Below, in pieces: positions 33,195-44,533 of a stretch of 64,000 nucleotides of DNA. A model generated the notes under the pieces. It was not told the DNA's origin and searched no databases. It saw only the letters and a program-made list of their open reading frames with translations. How positions within the stretch are numbered: the first letter of the stretch is position 1; each line of letters opens with the position of its first letter. The position numbers and the translations under genes are program-made. Source of the stretch: Trifolium pratense (Eukaryota; Streptophyta; Magnoliopsida; Fabales; Fabaceae); assembly GCF_020283565.1 (NCBI RefSeq), contig NC_060065.1:45000409-45064408 (forward strand), read 5' to 3'.

Positions 33195-34030
33195 TGCAAC
33201 AATGGTCCGACCTTTCTTTTAGTTCAGATGAACTATTTATATTTTTTACTTGTGATCAATAGTTAAACCTTAAACCCTAAACAAGTTCAAGAGTTAGTTC
33301 GTCTTCTTAAAATAGTCGAACCTTTTCATTTTATCGGATAAATTTCAGGTAGACCGCACTTGTGATCGGGCAAGCTCCTGTGTGTATGTTTTCCGACAAC
33401 GGTCCGACCTTTCTTTTAGTTCAGATGAACTATTTATATTTTTACTTCTAAACAAGTTCAAGAATTAGTTCGTCTTCCTAAAATAGTTGAACCTTTTCAT
33501 TTTGATCGGATAAATTTCAGGTAGCCCGTACTTGTGATTGATCAAGCTTCTGTGTGATTGTTTTGCCACAATGGTCCGACCTTTCTTTTAGTTCAGATGA
33601 ACTATTTATATTTTTACTTCTAAACAAGTTCAAGAATTAGTTCATCTTCCTAAAATAGTTGAACCTTTTCATTTTGATCGGATAAATTTCAGGTAGCCCG
33701 CACTTGTGATTGATCAAGCTTCTGTGTGATTGTTTTGCCACAATGGTCCGACCTTTCTTTTAGTTCAGATGAACTATTTAAATTTTTACTTATGATCAAT
33801 AGTTAAACCCTAAACCCTAAACAAGTTCAAGAGTTAGTTCGTCTTGCTAAAATAGTCGAACCTTTTCATTTTGATCGGATAAATTTCAGGTAGACCGTAC
33901 TTGTGATCGATCAAGCTTCCGTGTGATTGTTTTCCGACAATGGTCCGACCTTTATTTTAGTTCGGATGAACTATTTTAAATTTTTACTTCTGATCAGCTA
34001 AACACTAAACAAGTTTAAGAGTACGTTACT
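33195..34030. repeat. Satellite array, five units of 172-197 bp
   Basis: GGTCCGACCTTTCTTTTAG recurs at 33204, 33401, 33573 and 33745, and with one change at 33942. Spacings are 197, 172, 172 and 197. The longer units keep a short block with telomere-like AAACCCTAAAC that the shorter ones lack. The last unit is partial. Confidence 0.9.
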
Positions 34031-34146
34031 TGATATACCTAGTCTCTATTTCCTTTTCTGGAAAGGCAAAACAAATCTTTTTTATTTATTACTAGATCAT
34101 TCCTTACAAAACTCGTGTCTATTGCATATCGTAACCTGAGTAAACT

Positions 34147-34378
34147 GTCAAATACCTTCTGAAATTTTAAAATTCGTCAAATACCCCCTAAAATTTGGAA
34201 ATAGGAAAATACCCCCTGAAATTTTAAAAAGTCAATCAAATTGCCCCCTGGCGTGGACTCTGACTGGTAGTGCAAGGGGCAATTTGATTGACTTTTTAAA
34301 ATTTCAGGGGAGTATTTGTCTATTTCCAAATTTCATGGGGTTTTTGACGAATTTTAAAATTTTAAGGGGGTATTTGAC
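34147..34378. repeat. Foldback element (232 bp)
   Basis: The left arm (GTCAAATACC, then GGGGGC-complementary blocks) and right arm (ending GGTATTTGAC) pair over about 100 bases around a short GC-richer centre. It is MITE-like; a flanking duplication was not found. Confidence 0.7.
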
Positions 34379-34800
34379 GGTTAAAATCTTGAAGAAATCC
34401 GGTAGATCGGTGGCGAAAGCTGCAGTAAAGATTGACATCGGATAACACAAAAGCGGATGAGTCGTAGAATGCTAACATGACGGTGGTGGAGGATGCAACA
34501 GAGATTGAAAGCTTTAAGAAGAAGAAGTTTTTTTTTTTTACGCGAAGAAGAAAGTTGTTTGAGACGTAAAATAATTTGAAGAAGAAGCAAACAAATCCGA
34601 AGCAATTAGGTCCAAAATATAAATTCATAGAATATAATACATAAAATATAATTAAATGGAAATAAAAGTAGTCTAAATTACTTTGCGGTAAAAAATTAAT
34701 TATGTTTGACTTAAATAAATGTGAATGAATTTCATTGGTACCACATCATCATAGGACACCTACTCTCAATTTATGTGCTTTATCATTTTGTCTATTAAAA

Positions 34801-35184
34801 AAAAAAAAAAAAGTAACGTTCCACAAAAATTGACCAGAGCAATCGCATTAGCACATGAAGACCATAATGATGATGAAGAGCGTGACACCATCCTATCATC
34901 ATCATTAATCATTTTCTTACCAACGGTGTCATTTCATTCAAGAAACATTCTAAGGAAAAGTAATTAACCACTAATTAACTATCATTATTATGCAAGGTAA
35001 GTTTTTTTTTTGACCGTAATTAAATATCATTATTATGCAAGCTAAGCTAATCAATCAAATATCAAAAATTCAGAATTCCACACCAACACCATAATCATAA
35101 TAAACACGTCTATATATAACATTTTATATCCCTCACATTTCTCAATTCGAATCACAAAGAGAAAGACCTTTGAAGACTTCATCA
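34801..35184 (+). promoter_or_regulatory. Promoter and 5' leader region of the FQR1-like gene
   Basis: A TATA box TATATATA at 35111-35118 lies about 70 bases before the ATG at 35185. The leader has a purine-rich CAAAGAGAAAGACC. Upstream bases are AT-rich with a duplicated ATCATTATTATGCAAG near 34982 and 35026. Confidence 0.5.
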
Positions 35185-37651
35185 ATGGCTGTCAAACTTT
35201 ACATTGTGTATGTTTCTTTAATCTTTCCCTTTACTAAGAATCAATTTTTATTTAATTCTTAAACTTTGTTTAACTTTGTTAATCTCTGATTTGCTCTGTT
35301 CTTGTTGTTAGTGGTTTTTTTTTTTTTTGCTTTCTTTATTATTTTTTTGGTCCTGTGGTTTTTCATTGATGCTGATCAAGATTGGATTTTGTTTAATGGG
35401 TTTTGTTTAACTCTTAAATGGGTTGTTAAATTTCAAGTCTTTTGAAAATTCTGTTAAGATCTTGGACTGTTTCGATTTTCTATGATTTGATACATTGTTG
35501 GATTTTCTTTAGTGTGTGTTTGGCTTGTTCTGCATTTTGTTTGGTTCTAATTGGAATTATCCTCTGCCACAAAAAGCACATTTTCAAACTATTTTAATTT
35601 TTTATTTGAATTGGTTTATTAATCTATTGAAATTTTTCAAACTATTTTAATTTTTTATTTGAATTGGTTTATTAATCTATTGAAATTAAGATATTTAAAT
35701 ACTCTTTTTATTATCAACGATGAATTCGTCAAAGTGGTAAGGGTCTTGATGTCATGGGTTTGATTTCTGGCTCATAAGTGTGGAAAAAATTCGGTTGGGA
35801 GGGGAGAACCCACCTTGTGTGCCCCACAGGTTCCCCGTCGGAGATTAGTTATCGCTAATGGCGATGAAAACTTTGTACCAATATCACGGTAACCCCCAAA
35901 AAAACAACTTTGTATTTGTACTTTTGCAATTTTCTGCTACTTTTTCATTTTATTTGAGATTTATAGTGTTGATCACTTTCAGTAAGAAAAATATGTGTTG
36001 GTCAATTTATAAACTAAGATCTCATATTTGGGAATGTGCTGGTTTTTAATGTAATTATTGAAGTATCATTGATTTGAAACTTTGCACAAAATCAACATTA
36101 GCACATTTGTCAACCATTACAGTTTTCATTGTACAAAATCTCAAATGAGTTGGAGCACTGATGTTAATAATGCCCTCATCTCGATTGCTTGGTTAATTTT
36201 TTTACGATTTTCTGTATTCTTTTTCGCTATTAGATTAGCTAGTTTCAATGATAATCCATTTGTGAAAATCTCAAATTTATATTTTTCTGCAAGTCTCATA
36301 TAAGGTTTATTCAGTAATCAAATCTGTTGGTAATATCAACTTTTAACTTGATAGCGTGAATTGTTATTCGATTTAGAATGGATTGGAAGGAGTAGAAGAA
36401 GAAAAGGAAATTATGGAATCCTTCTAATTGGTTTGAAAATCAAATGATTCCACAAGGTTGAATTAGGATCATAATTGTTTCTCTGCTAGTTCGGATCTCA
36501 TGTTTTTAGTTCACGGACAAATTCGCTAAATTTACTGTTATGCATTGTTTTGACAGGTACTACTCCATGTATGGACATGTGGAGAAACTAGCAGAAGAAA
36601 TAAAGAAAGGAGCTGCTTCTGTGGAAGGCGTTGAGGCCAAATTATGGCAGGCAAGTATTTGTGTTACACAATTTCCATTTCCTTCTGCATTACGTCGTGT
36701 TAGATAAGGCTCATTCCAGAGCCGGTTGTGTTATTCGAACGACTAAAATTTGTCAACTTTCTCCACAATTCTTTTAATAGTTATAGCAGTTCGAGTAGGT
36801 AGTTAATGAGTTTTCGACATTGGTATATCCATTAACCATCTACTGAACGAAATTAAGCGGCTATATGAACTATGTTAACCACTTAAAAACTTGTCGCGAA
36901 AGTTAACTGTCTATATGAACTGTGAACAGGTACCTGAGACACTGGATGAGGAAGTGCTAGGTAAGATGAGTGCACCACCGAAGAGTGATGTACAAATCAT
37001 CACCCCAGATGAACTCGCTGAGGCTGATGGTTTTGTGTTTGGATTCCCAACAAGATTTGGAATGATGGCTGCTCAATTCAAAGCTTTTCTAGATGCTACC
37101 GGTGGTTTATGGAGAACACAAAAGCTTGCAGGCAAGCCTGCCGGAATCTTCTACAGCACCGGTTCTCAAGGCGGCGGACAAGAGACTACAGCGTAAGAGC
37201 ATCTGTCTCAGTACTTTGTTTCTTAGATCATGTTCGGATAAACAACTTAATTAAACACTTATGGAATAAACACTTATGGACATGTCATCATCTGTTTCAA
37301 TAAGCTTTTTAAAATACTCTTGCAAGTGCTTATGCTCAAATAACGCAATTCAAACAAGCCCTTAATCCATTACCGTGATAGTGAATATTTATGTTTTAAA
37401 ACTTATGGATACGTTGCAGGCTTACCGCTATTACTCAGCTGGTTCACCATGGAATGATATTTGTCCCAATCGGTTATACATTCGGAGCTGGCATGTTTGA
37501 GATGGAGCAAGTGAAAGGTGGAAGTCCATATGGTGCAGGAACATATGCCGGAGACGGCTCGAGACAGCCAAGTGAGCTTGAACTGAAGCAAGCATTCCAT
37601 CAAGGGAAATATCTTGCCACCATCACAAAGAAACTCAAAGAAACTGCCTAA
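35185..37651 (+). CDS. FQR1: FQR1-like NAD(P)H:quinone oxidoreductase (WrbA family, 203 aa)
   Basis: Cytosolic or membrane-associated FMN flavoprotein that reduces quinones by two electrons with NAD(P)H, protecting against semiquinone radicals. In Arabidopsis FQR1 is a primary auxin-response gene. Exons: 35185-35207, 36557-36650, 36930-37192, 37420-37651; total 612 bases, phases continuous. The N-terminus [19 protein letters not shown] forms the flavodoxin phosphate-binding loop. [20 protein letters not shown] and [11 protein letters not shown] are the conserved WrbA FMN-site segments, and [20 protein letters not shown] follows. Length and blocks match the family closely. Intron 2 starts with GC (CAG|GCAAGT) and ends AG; the other two are GT-AG. 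Intron 1 holds a SINE and a 53-bp tandem duplication, intron 3 a MITE-like inverted repeat. A poly(A) signal AATAAA is at 37809-37814. Confidence 0.95.
35582..35687. repeat. Perfect 53-bp tandem duplication in FQR1 intron 1
   Basis: Two head-to-tail copies start at 35582 and 35635, beginning TTTCAAACTATTTT, with no difference seen. Confidence 0.9.
35722..35905 (+). mobile_element. SINE-like repeat in FQR1 intron 1
   Basis: A-box-like region (CAAAGTGGTAAGGGTC) and B-box-like region (GGGTTTGATTTCTGG), followed by a non-tRNA body with AGGGGAGAACCCACC and GTTCCCCGTCGGAGATT. The style is that of tRNA-derived legume SINEs. Exact ends not set. Confidence 0.55.
37220..37365. mobile_element. MITE-like inverted repeat in FQR1 intron 3
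   Basis: The left end (CATGTTCGGATAAACAAC) and right end (GCGTTATTTGAGCATAAGC on the minus strand, then CTTGTTTG-type words) are imperfect inverted copies. It is similar to the element at 56646-56846. Borders approximate. Confidence 0.35.
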
Positions 37652-38043
37652 TGTTGAAATCATCTATAGACAATATACTATATGTTAAACTACACCGAAA
37701 TATTTCTCGAAAACCATTACCATTACAGTTTACCATATTTTAGACTCAGAATATATCTGTTCTATATTTCTGTTGCTACAAATATTTTTTTCTCTTCCAA
37801 TTTACAGAAATAAAATGCTTTGGATTATGTGTGTTAGAGGATGCAGTTGTTCTTGAAAATTTGTTGACTGATGAAAGTTTGTCTTTAATGTTTGTTCTTG
37901 TTAGCTTGGGAAAATACTTGTTCCTATATTTTGTATTTTATATATAATGAACTTTAATTCGAATAAGCAAACTTTTGTACACTACATTGTTATTGTATCA
38001 ACTAGTTTGGCAGGGCATTGGCCTTATTATTCTCTTATATTAT

Positions 38044-38137
38044 TAGGGTCGGCCCAACACAATTTGAGGCCTAAAGCGAATATTAAAATGAGGTCTAAAG
38101 CTAGGACTTGGGCTGCTTTATACTTGGGCTGACCCTG
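38044..38137. mobile_element. 94-bp mini-hAT element
   Basis: Ends TAGGGTCGGCCCAA and TTGGGCTGACCCTG are inverted copies. A perfect 8-bp duplication TATATTAT flanks it (38036-38043 and 38138-38145). It shares the word CAATTTGAGGCC with the hAT element at 59453-59906. Confidence 0.85.
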
Positions 38138-38145
38138 TATATTAT

Positions 38146-41026
38146 ACATATTGCATTGTTTGGATCTGCCTCTGCAGTTTGATTACACACACGCATTCAC
38201 ACATTCGAAACATAATTCGTCGTTAAGAGCAATCACCTAAATCTTATCCCATTGTGTATCTATGTAAGAGTTTCATTGTTAAAAATTTTAGGTGGAGTTG
38301 TTTGGAAAAGGCAATGTAGGTTCAGATAGCAAAATGGGCTATTCAAATAACTTTTGGCTGGCCTTGATTGAGTTTCAGGCTTTTTAGGGTTGGGCTGAAA
38401 ATCCAATTTAAATATGGGCTTTAAAAAGATTTCAAAGTTTGGTCTTATGCCTGTTCCTAGCTTGGTGGACCGGTTTGTGAGATAGTATTTTTATTTTTAA
38501 AAATTATTTACGGTTAGAATGATATCAAACTATAAATTATAATGTACATATGTTCATGTACAAACGGCGTTGAGTATAGCAGAAAGGACTAAACTTCTAC
38601 AACATAGTAAACCAATGTTTGAATTTCAAATAAAAAAGGTGTTTGTTTCAAACATAGTTACACTCAGATTTCAGACACAACATATGTTTGTTTTCTCAGT
38701 GGGGTTAACACTACCACTCGTTCGCTCTTTTGTTAGTATTTGTCAATTTTATTAAGAGCGGGAATCGAACTTCTGATCTTTTTACCATTTCACTTTCTAA
38801 CTTATCTCGTACTGCGCGTTCATCTTAAAGCTACAATATGTAGCTTCTCTAAAACCACAAATATCAAAAAAATAAAACCACGTCCAAATGAACTCATGAT
38901 GCGAGAATAGTATTTCTACAATAGGAAAAGTTTTTTTACTTCCATCTCAGTCACTTTTACTTTTTCGATATAGTTTCACAGTTATAAGTAATTTTCTCAT
39001 TACTTTGAGTTTCTCAATTTCTATTTTTATTGGCATTACCTATATTGGAATTTGGATCCAAACATTGGTATGGTCACATTTATACAAAATTTTTAAATTG
39101 ATAAACTAAAATGTATTTTTATGTGCCTTTTTTTTTTAACTATTCTTCAACCACACTTCAACTTTGGAGTGTGAATTCAATAATATAAATAGAACATAAA
39201 TATAACTATTTTACAATTGTTTAGTACAGAGACCTATTTAAAATACAACATCACTTAAGTTTTGTCCTATCTATATAAAACATCTTATGCTAGATCCTCT
39301 TTATGCTATGATTTTGAACTTCATTTCTTTCCCACATTATTTTGCAAAATAAAATAAAATTTTATCATATGGTTGATTGAAATTAAAATATACTGTATAC
39401 TATAGAGGCACTAAATGATAGGACAGTCCATGAAACAAAAATAGGCAGTCATGGAAAGAAAATTTCAGATCCACATTGGTTTCTACTCTTTGTTATGAAA
39501 GAAAAATCCATTGTCATGTGATTCAAACACACAGAGTTCTTTTTTTGTAATTTATCTATTTTGGTCCCATTTTCTTCTCATTAGTTTATTTCACTGAGTT
39601 TCTATTTCTGGTTTTGCAGAGCATCTTGCTACATCATTTCATGACAAAAAGTGCTTTTTTCTGTCCTGTTCTCTTTTCTGAAGCTACATCAGCTAAAGTT
39701 AGCCACGCTCATGAATTTCAGCAGTTCAAATAATATGATCAAACAAGCCTGACATTACTACACATGATGTTCAGATATATATATATTTTGAATGGAATCT
39801 TTGCATTTACAAGTCAAATGTATTCTTATTTCTTAGCTTGTGCTAGTTTGATTAGTGACAATAAGCATAGTTATAGTTTATATGCAATAAAATTGGACTC
39901 GGATTGAGTGGAGTCGGGATGCTCATGCAGTCAGACATTAAAGATCGTCTGATTAAGATTAGATGGTCTTGATTTAAAGAGTTTTTATTAAATTATTAGA
40001 TAAAAATAAGTTTTCTTTTTGTAGGCCGTGTGATCTAAAAACTGTGACTCCATTAGATTATCTGCTGCATGTAATCCATTTTCAATAAAATTGCAGAAAC
40101 ATTTATTCATAATTTTGTGGGATTCGATTCCATGCATTCGACAATCCATATTTCAAATTCAAAATTTTGCTTTTTTTTTTAATAAATTCAAATATCATTA
40201 AATTATAGATCATTTGATCTCAACCGAATATTTACCAACATGTTCCCGGCTTAATTAGCATATGTTTGTTTCAGCATCTGCAAGGCTCTAGAGGCACGTT
40301 ATATAACCCCTAAACACACAATTGCGGCAACACATCGCACACAACCAAACATACCAGAAGCGCGTGGAATTTTGGGCTGTTGCAAATCCAAAACTTTTAT
40401 GTAATATTTAGAATATAGCAAAATTGTAACTTGAATTTAAAATCATATAATAATACACTTAATAATTAGTGCTAAACATTTTTCTATGTCCACATAAAAT
40501 GAGTTTTTCTGTCCCAACAAAATATTTCTATAAGCAATTAAACTTTGTTAGTAAATTAGTGCTCAACAATATTCCACCTATAAGTGAATTTCAAGCAAAT
40601 ATTAATTTGTCTCTAGAAAAGAAGGTCATGGCATAAACATAAAGAGTGGAAAAAAGGGAGAGGAAATAATTATGGAATCTTTCATATAATTGGTGACTTA
40701 TACATAATTTGATGACTACAAATAATCCTTTTTCTATCCATATATACGTATAATCTTTGGTACCAATGACAATTCGTTGATACTATCATGTCAGAATCAT
40801 ACGACAGAAACAATCCCAAAAGAATGAAACAAATTTTGTTCTTAATACTATTAGGCTATTACTTAAAAGATGGAAAAATGATGCCATGATAATATCATTA
40901 TAATATTATATCTCTTATTAGAAAGGAAGCGGCATATTCACGCCAACAACTTCCTCAAGTCTAAAAAATTATGCTAAAGCTATGAGAAAAAATTATTTTG
41001 TACCAATGATGTTCAACACAAAGATG
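38146..41026. other. Intergenic region
   Basis: AT-rich spacer after FQR1. I see no ORF with protein-like composition, RNA gene or bounded element in it. Confidence 0.4.
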
Positions 41027-41036
41027 CTTGATTTTT

Positions 41037-41218
41037 TTTTGTTGGTTTTCAAAACCAGTATCCGACTCACTGGATGACCTAATTTGATTTGGAGGTCAGT
41101 TCTGATATTAAGTGATTCCAGCACCTTCCGAATCACAGTTGCGGGAGATTGAACTGTGCTCCTCCCTACTGAGTTTATCGCCAATCACTATTGGACCAAC
41201 TAACGATCGGTTAAAATA
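41037..41218 (-). mobile_element. SINE-like element (minus strand)
   Basis: On the minus strand it begins near TAGTTGGTCCAATAG, has a B-box-like GTTCAATCTCCC and ends in an A-rich tail. CTTGATTTTT occurs on both sides (41027-41036 and 41219-41228), a probable 10-bp target duplication. The 63-aa minus-strand ORF here is incidental. Confidence 0.6.
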
Positions 41219-41959
41219 CTTGATTTTTAAAATAATCATATTTAAATCAGAATCACTCAATCACAGTTAATATACAAACAACATTGTGATTTCTCTTTTC
41301 GCATTTATGCAGCTAGTCACGTTGATGACCGTTAGATTGAAACATACCTATTTCTTAGCAGTACGCAAAAAATAAATGACCAACTATTTCCATATATGAC
41401 TCTTATGATCAGTTTAATACAAATATGTAAAACAACTTTGACGAAGATAACTTATTCATATTTGGTCATTTTAGCTCAGTCACACACTTTGACCTTTCTA
41501 ATTTTTTTTATAATCACCTTTCAAAAATATTGATCATCACATATGACAATATATAATTAAGTGAAGACAAATTTTGTGGGCAGGTATTAGGCTAATCAAA
41601 TGACGTGGAGCCCAATGACAGGCTATCATAGTTAAACATAATAATGAATAAATGCTTTATATGCTCGATTTTTGCATTAATCAATGTCTAAATCTTTGGT
41701 AGGGAAGTTATAAAGTGAGATTTGGTAAAGTACTTCTAATCAGAAAAATGGCGCCACCCACATGGTTAAGAACCAAATATATCGTTTCAAATAGTCTATA
41801 GCCAATAGATGCAAAGCCAAAGCAATGTAAAATTGTCTTCAAAGATATATATCAATCATGTAGGTTTAAAATGTTAAGACTATATTATTCAAAAAAAGAA
41901 AAAAAAGAAGACTATATATATAAAAGATAGTATATGATCATTTCTTTTTCTTCAAATAC

Positions 41960-42457
41960 AGACATGACTTTGTTCGGGATGTCCTTTTTGATGTTTTTAA
42001 GCGTGCAGGCGTATCTGTGAAGAAAGAGGCACCTGTGAACTTCTTGACTGGCCCACTGGAAGGGAGATCTACATTGAGGCCAGCCGATATTTTGGTGTAC
42101 GGATGGGAAGGAGGAAAACATGCATGTGTGGACTTGACTGGAGTATCCCCACTTGTGGGATTGACGAATGTGGATTTTACTGTAGGACAGGCAGCCCTCA
42201 AAGCTGCTTCAAGCAAAGTGGCCAAACATGAGAGAGCGTGTTCTAACAATCAACATGCGTTTATACCATTTGCGTTTGACACGTTTGGCTTTCTAGCTCC
42301 AGATGCTGTGAATATTTTGAAAAGAGTTCAAAGAGTCATGCATAGCAATGTGGTGTCTCCGAGGTCTCTAGATGTAGTATTTAAAAGGATTGGTTTTGCC
42401 ATTCAAAAAGGATTAGCGGCGCAGCTTGTTGCTCGTTTGCCTTCCATTCAAGTGTAA
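41960..42457 (+). pseudogene. Fragment of a reverse-transcriptase-associated C-terminal domain
   Basis: An open frame runs from about 41960 (RHDFVRDVLFDVFKRAG) to TAA at 42457, about 165 codons. Blocks include RPADILVYGWEGGKHACVDL, GQAALKAASSKVAKHE and HAFIPFAFDTFGFLAP. I recall this domain from the C-terminus of plant hypothetical proteins that carry reverse-transcriptase domains. PAD followed by VDLT is reminiscent of a PD-(D/E)XK nuclease fold, but this is a guess. No reverse-transcriptase motif lies upstream within the window. The frame begins just after TTCTTCAAATACAG, which could be a splice acceptor, so it is either a truncated copy or a last exon. No stop or frameshift in the part seen. 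A decayed relative is at 61202-61352. Confidence 0.6.
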
Positions 42458-43046
42458 TTATCCTACGTTTTGACAACATCCAAAGGAGTGGTGAGATATG
42501 CACCGAGACCTGTTTATTTATTTGAACAAAATTAATAATACTGAATTTCTTTTACTGCTAAAAAAAAAAATTTGTGTTTTTGTAAACAAATGGCGGAGTC
42601 AAAAAATTTATGAAGTCTGAGTAAAATATCAGTTTTGTACTGAAAATTTTTAGTTTTGAACAAATTTTTTTTTTTAATTTTACCCTAAACTAATCCCTAA
42701 AATACCAATTTTTTTTTATCAAACTCTGGACAAGTGTCAAGACCCTCCGGGCTGTTTATCCACCCATGCTTGTCAATATAGTTGTTTTTATAACTATAAA
42801 TAATTTATGATTAATGAATTATATTTAATTAAAAATGAATTAATCGGAAAAAATAAATGTTAATGTTAGGGCTTAATTTTTACTTAGGTTTTTTTTGTCA
42901 AATTTTGAATTATTAGGGCTTAAATTTTTTAGAAATTAGAGGGTTATGACAAAAAATAAATGTGTATTGTTATGTATTTGTTTTCTTTTCTTTCTCTGTA
43001 CAATAATACAATCAATTTTTTTAGAAAGTAGAAAATATATTATCTT

Positions 43047-43165
43047 CTTTTTGTCAAGTAATCTAATGACTAATAAATATAATAAGTGGAAGTACCAAAA
43101 TTCAAACTCTAATCTCTGTATAATACATGTAATTTTCTTACCAACTTATCTGTATACGCGAAAAC
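43047..43165 (-). mobile_element. tRNA-derived SINE, decayed
   Basis: Same family as 12183-12312 in the same orientation (TTTTTGTCAAGTAATCTAATGAC at its A-tail side on the + strand). Flanks GAAAATATATTATCTT and GAAAATATACTATCTT match at 15 of 16 bases. A and B boxes are mutated. Confidence 0.65.
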
Positions 43166-43181
43166 GAAAATATACTATCTT

Positions 43182-44533
43182 TAAACCTAAGCATGGACAT
43201 TTTTTTCCACATAGGTTTATATGATTTTCACTATAGAGTATTCATTTGTTTTGGAAAGAAAACAAAATTGATAATGACGGGCATATACTTTATTCAAAAT
43301 TAGGACCATATGTGTCCTCTTCGAGAGGATATTAGGATATAATATAAAATATGTATGATTAATATATTTCTTCTTTATACACATACTTCCAATGGAAGCC
43401 CCTATGTGTGGCCATTCGGTATAAAGCATAAAGCATGTGAAAAAGCATCTAAAATATATAAATATCTTTCTAATTAAATTCTTATGCTAAATAATAAATA
43501 AACATTTGAATTGAAAAAAAAAAAAAAAATTAAAAACCTAAAAGGGAGACTGTGTAGGTCCCCTCTGACTTCCACTCAAATATTCCAAACACTTAAATAA
43601 ATCAAAAGTGAGATTTCCAATCAAATGAAGTATCCCTTCACTTACTCCTTCTACAATATTTCTATAATTCAATGATTCTTTCAAATAAATTTTCTTTTTA
43701 TTTTTTTCCTCCTTGAACTAAAGGTAGTGCCAGCTCTATTCACAATATATAGCTACAAAGAAATTCATAAAGCATCTCCTTTTATTTTCTTCTAAAACAA
43801 TACATGTTTTAAAACCTCTCCTAACAACAACATTCACTTAATATCATCAAAATACTTCTAAAATTAATTCGATTTTCTAATTTATCACAAATAGAATTTA
43901 TAAAAAAAAAAAAAACAGTATAAAAAATTACTCAAACTCAGTACAAAAGAAATAAAAACTCTGAAGTAACTAAGATTTCGAATTTGGATTTGATGCAATT
44001 GATACACAAGCGCAGCGCAATGACTGCAAAGTTCTTGGATCAAAATCTACGTACAATATAGTTAAATCTAGATATTGATCCAATAACTTCGTAGCTACCG
44101 TAGAAATTCCAAATATTTCTCTAAATTAGAATTTTACCTATTTGAATCATCTTTGTCATTCTTCTAATCCCATGCTTGCAAGCATAATACTTCAATTATT
44201 ACAACTCCAAATGGTCCCAAATATTTCCCAAACCCTAAATAATTCTGAATGTAGTTGGCCCATCAATAGCTATCTTTTTGAAGAGTAGTCACTTCCTTTT
44301 CTTTCTCTTTCAATTTTTTTTCCCTTCCCCTCACTCTCTCTTTTTCCATTTCCCTCATTAGAACTAACTAACTTTACATATTTAAGTGGCCTTCTTTGTC
44401 TTCTTTCATGCTTCTTCTCTTTTATTTTATTTTATCATTCCCAACTTGGCTAGGTTTGATAAGGTTACACATGCATGCCCTAGTTGCAAGATATTGGTTC
44501 CTTGTCACAACATAGTTTTTTCATCCATTAATA
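43182..44533. other. Intergenic region and 3' flank of the bHLH gene
   Basis: Pyrimidine-rich near 44290-44350, otherwise AT-rich. No gene recognised. The short + strand ORF at 44386-44607 overlaps the bHLH last exon in antisense and is rejected. Confidence 0.4.

Larger units (their letters stand above)
32200..34800. mobile_element. Composite element bounded by long inverted repeats (MULE-like)
   Basis: About 200 bases at 32200-32405 return in reverse complement at 34641-34800. Shared words include AATAGACAAAA, CATAAATTGAG and TTTGACTTAAATA; the left arm carries an extra block of about 45 bases. Terminal inverted repeats of this length suggest a non-autonomous Mutator-like element. A target duplication could not be fixed because of the poly-A/T at the right end. 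Nested inside are a Stowaway MITE, a satellite array and a foldback, plus about 250 bases of less AT-rich sequence (34381-34630) that may be captured DNA. Confidence 0.6.

Noticed and set aside
33270..33825. AAACCCTAAAC words as an interstitial telomere
   Set aside because: At most two consecutive units, repeated only because they belong to the satellite monomer.
33195..34030. CRISPR-like direct repeats
   Set aside because: Units are 172-197 bp contiguous satellite monomers in a plant genome, not short repeats with unique spacers.
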